Shown piece by piece: positions 48,885 to 49,855 of a DNA stretch of 49,855 nt. The position numbers and the translations under genes were made by a program. This stretch comes from Pigoraptor vietnamica. Taxonomy: Eukaryota; Opisthokonta; Filasterea. The notes below the pieces were generated by a model. That model was not told the origin of the DNA. It saw only the letters and a list, made by a program, of their open reading frames with translations, and made no database searches. How positions within the stretch are numbered: the stretch's first letter is position 1; each line of letters begins with the position of its first letter. The DNA is taken from positions 1 to 49,855 of the forward strand of contig CALSCQ010000799.1 in NCBI GenBank assembly GCA_943704525.1, in the 5' to 3' direction.

Positions 48885-48971
48885 GTTAGAGGTACTTTGC
48901 TGCAAGACTGGCGCTGCTGGACAGCCACGATTTCCTGTGCGTGCGAGCGCAAGATTGTAGCGTGGAAACGT

Positions 48972-49198
48972 GAGTCCAAATAAGGAATCATGTCACCTTT
49001 CAAGCGGCCCTATGGCCAAATTGGATAAGGCGCCTGACTACGGATCAGGAGATTGACGGTTCGAGTCCGTCTAGGGTCGAGAATATTTTAAGAATTTTTT
49101 CCTTTGTGTATTTTATTTTTGGAAACTTCGGTGAGGATGTCTTATCCTGATTGGGATAGGACCGCTTTGATAGGTAACATGATTCCTTATTTGGACTC
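48972..49198. repeat. 26-bp inverted repeat enclosing tRNA-Arg
   Basis: Left arm 48972-48997 (GAGTCCAAATAAGGAATCAT followed by GTCACC) and right arm 49173-49198 are reverse complements at 25 of 26 positions. The arms are 175 bp apart and the tRNA-Arg gene lies between them. Each arm contains a CCAAATAAGG box (48976-48985; 49185-49194 on the other strand). No target-site duplication is visible. Confidence 0.93.
49006..49079 (+). tRNA. tRNA-Arg(ACG)
   Basis: A 74-nt intronless cloverleaf. The acceptor stem GGCCCTA pairs with TAGGGTC (one G-U), followed by discriminator G. The D arm is TGGCCAAATTGGATAAGGC, the anticodon arm CCTGA-CTACGGA-TCAGG with ACG anticodon, and the T arm GACGG-TTCGAGT-CCGTC. 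T-rich DNA (AAGAATTTTTTCC) follows and can terminate pol III. Confidence 0.96.
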
Positions 49199-49274
49199 CG
49201 GTTCAGTCCCGGCGGGCAGGTCAGTGCCGATGCCTTGCGTATTGTGTATCCGAGTGCGTGCTGGTTGTTCGTAA

Positions 49275-49855
49275 AAAAGGGCACTGCAAAAAGGATTGCC
49301 ACCAAATTTCGGTCGGTCTAGTGAGCCGACTACTACCCGGGCGCCCGCGGCCGCGGCGTGGCGGTCCGAAGCACTTGAGTCCGACGGCCGCCAGTTGAAC
49401 TCGGCACGGTCCGAGTGCCAGATGGATGCAAGTGATCAGGGCCGCGGGGCGGTCACCACTGACCCGGTCGAGCAGCGGCAACGCAGTTCAGAACGCGCGC
49501 TGGCGCGAAAGACAGATGACAGGTGCGTGCAATCACTGACCTCCCTTGCGTGGAAACGAGCGGCGCCAGCCCGGCGGCCGGCTGCGCACACGGCGATGAT
49601 ACGGCACACACCGAACGGCGCACACACACCTGACACACACACACACACACACAGCGTGGAACCCAGCACAAGTGTCATTATTGCCATCAGCCATGTTTTT
49701 AGTTGTCGCGAAGCCGCAGCCGTTGTTGGAAAACCGACTGCCCAACTGGCAGAGGGCGCCAGAACTACTGAGTACCCTCAGACGGCTGATCTGCTCCGGC
49801 AACTGGCTCTTTTCTCCCGTGCCGGCCGGACAGCATCGCCCGGCACGATCGGAAG
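49275..49855 (+). other. Open frame running off the right edge, unassigned
   Basis: One plus-strand frame has no stop from 49275 to the window end (about 193 codons). Early parts read PPNFGRSSEPTTTRAPAAAA and QRQRSSERALARKTDDR, with a good donor (ACAG|GTGCGT) at about 49522. A second frame opens at an ATG at 49693 (MFLVVAKPQPLLENRLPNWQ) and also stays open to the edge. Either could belong to a gene continuing outside the window; no family is recognised. Confidence 0.25.

Larger units (their letters stand above)
47775..49005. other. Repeat-rich spacer between TTL-like gene and tRNA-Arg
   Basis: Dominated by a 240-bp CA/CG compound repeat and a GT run (48702-48757). Between them, minus-strand frames suggest a doubtful gene (listed separately). 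Confidence 0.45.

Noticed and set aside
49198-49216. CCGGTTCAGTCCCGG as a second tRNA T arm
   Set aside because: It resembles a B box but no A box or acceptor stem can be paired with it upstream.
49045-49305. Minus-strand frame ending LDGLEPSIS
   Set aside because: Antisense translation across the tRNA-Arg gene and its flank, not a protein gene.

Overview
This is a GC-rich nuclear stretch of a eukaryotic genome. Genes are interrupted by many short spliceosomal introns, intergenic spacers are short, and introns and spacers are full of CA/GT microsatellites and homopolymer tracts. The gene set (PTEN, copine, a RUN+FYVE protein, multi-RGS protein, G8-domain ectoprotein) points to the animal/fungus/amoeba side of the tree (Amorphea). 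A CFAP251-type radial-spoke protein says the cell builds motile flagella. A flagellated unicellular relative of animals or an apusomonad-like protist would fit; the exact lineage cannot be decided from this window.

Layout, left to right: COG5 (-, 3' end off the window), PTEN (+), a G8/beta-helix membrane ectoprotein with a MopE-like calcium motif (+), an ADP-ribosylglycohydrolase (-), a FAD monooxygenase (+), aldose 1-epimerase (-), a RUFY-like RUN/coiled-coil/FYVE protein (+), an orphan gene perhaps of the restriction-endonuclease fold (-), PIH1D1 (+), a 16-exon copine (-), a small orphan gene (+), the ATP12/ATPAF2 assembly factor (-), CFAP251 (+), a giant three-RGS protein resembling RGS22 (+), tRNA-Val(AAC) (+), a membrane-anchored tubulin-tyrosine-ligase-like protein (-), and tRNA-Arg(ACG) (+). 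The right end is an open, unassigned stretch. Genes were recognised from motifs remembered for each family. Intron borders were placed by hand from GT/AG signals and frame continuity; for nearly every gene the exon lengths sum to an exact multiple of three.

Several genes are linked by function in the cell rather than by an operon: PTEN, copine, the FYVE protein and COG5 act at phosphoinositide-bearing or Golgi/endosomal membranes; CFAP251 and the RGS22-like protein are flagellum/sperm-associated in animals; PIH1D1 belongs to the R2TP chaperone system.

The most unusual signals are: almost perfect alternation of gene orientation (12 of 14 neighbouring pairs); a 5' splice site dominated by G at +3 (about 62 of 73 introns, GTGCG the commonest); a tRNA-Arg gene enclosed by a 26-bp inverted repeat whose arms carry CC(A/T)6GG boxes, with four more such boxes upstream of the tRNA-Val gene; and tandem repeats inside introns, one resembling half of a tRNA and one containing the splice donor itself.
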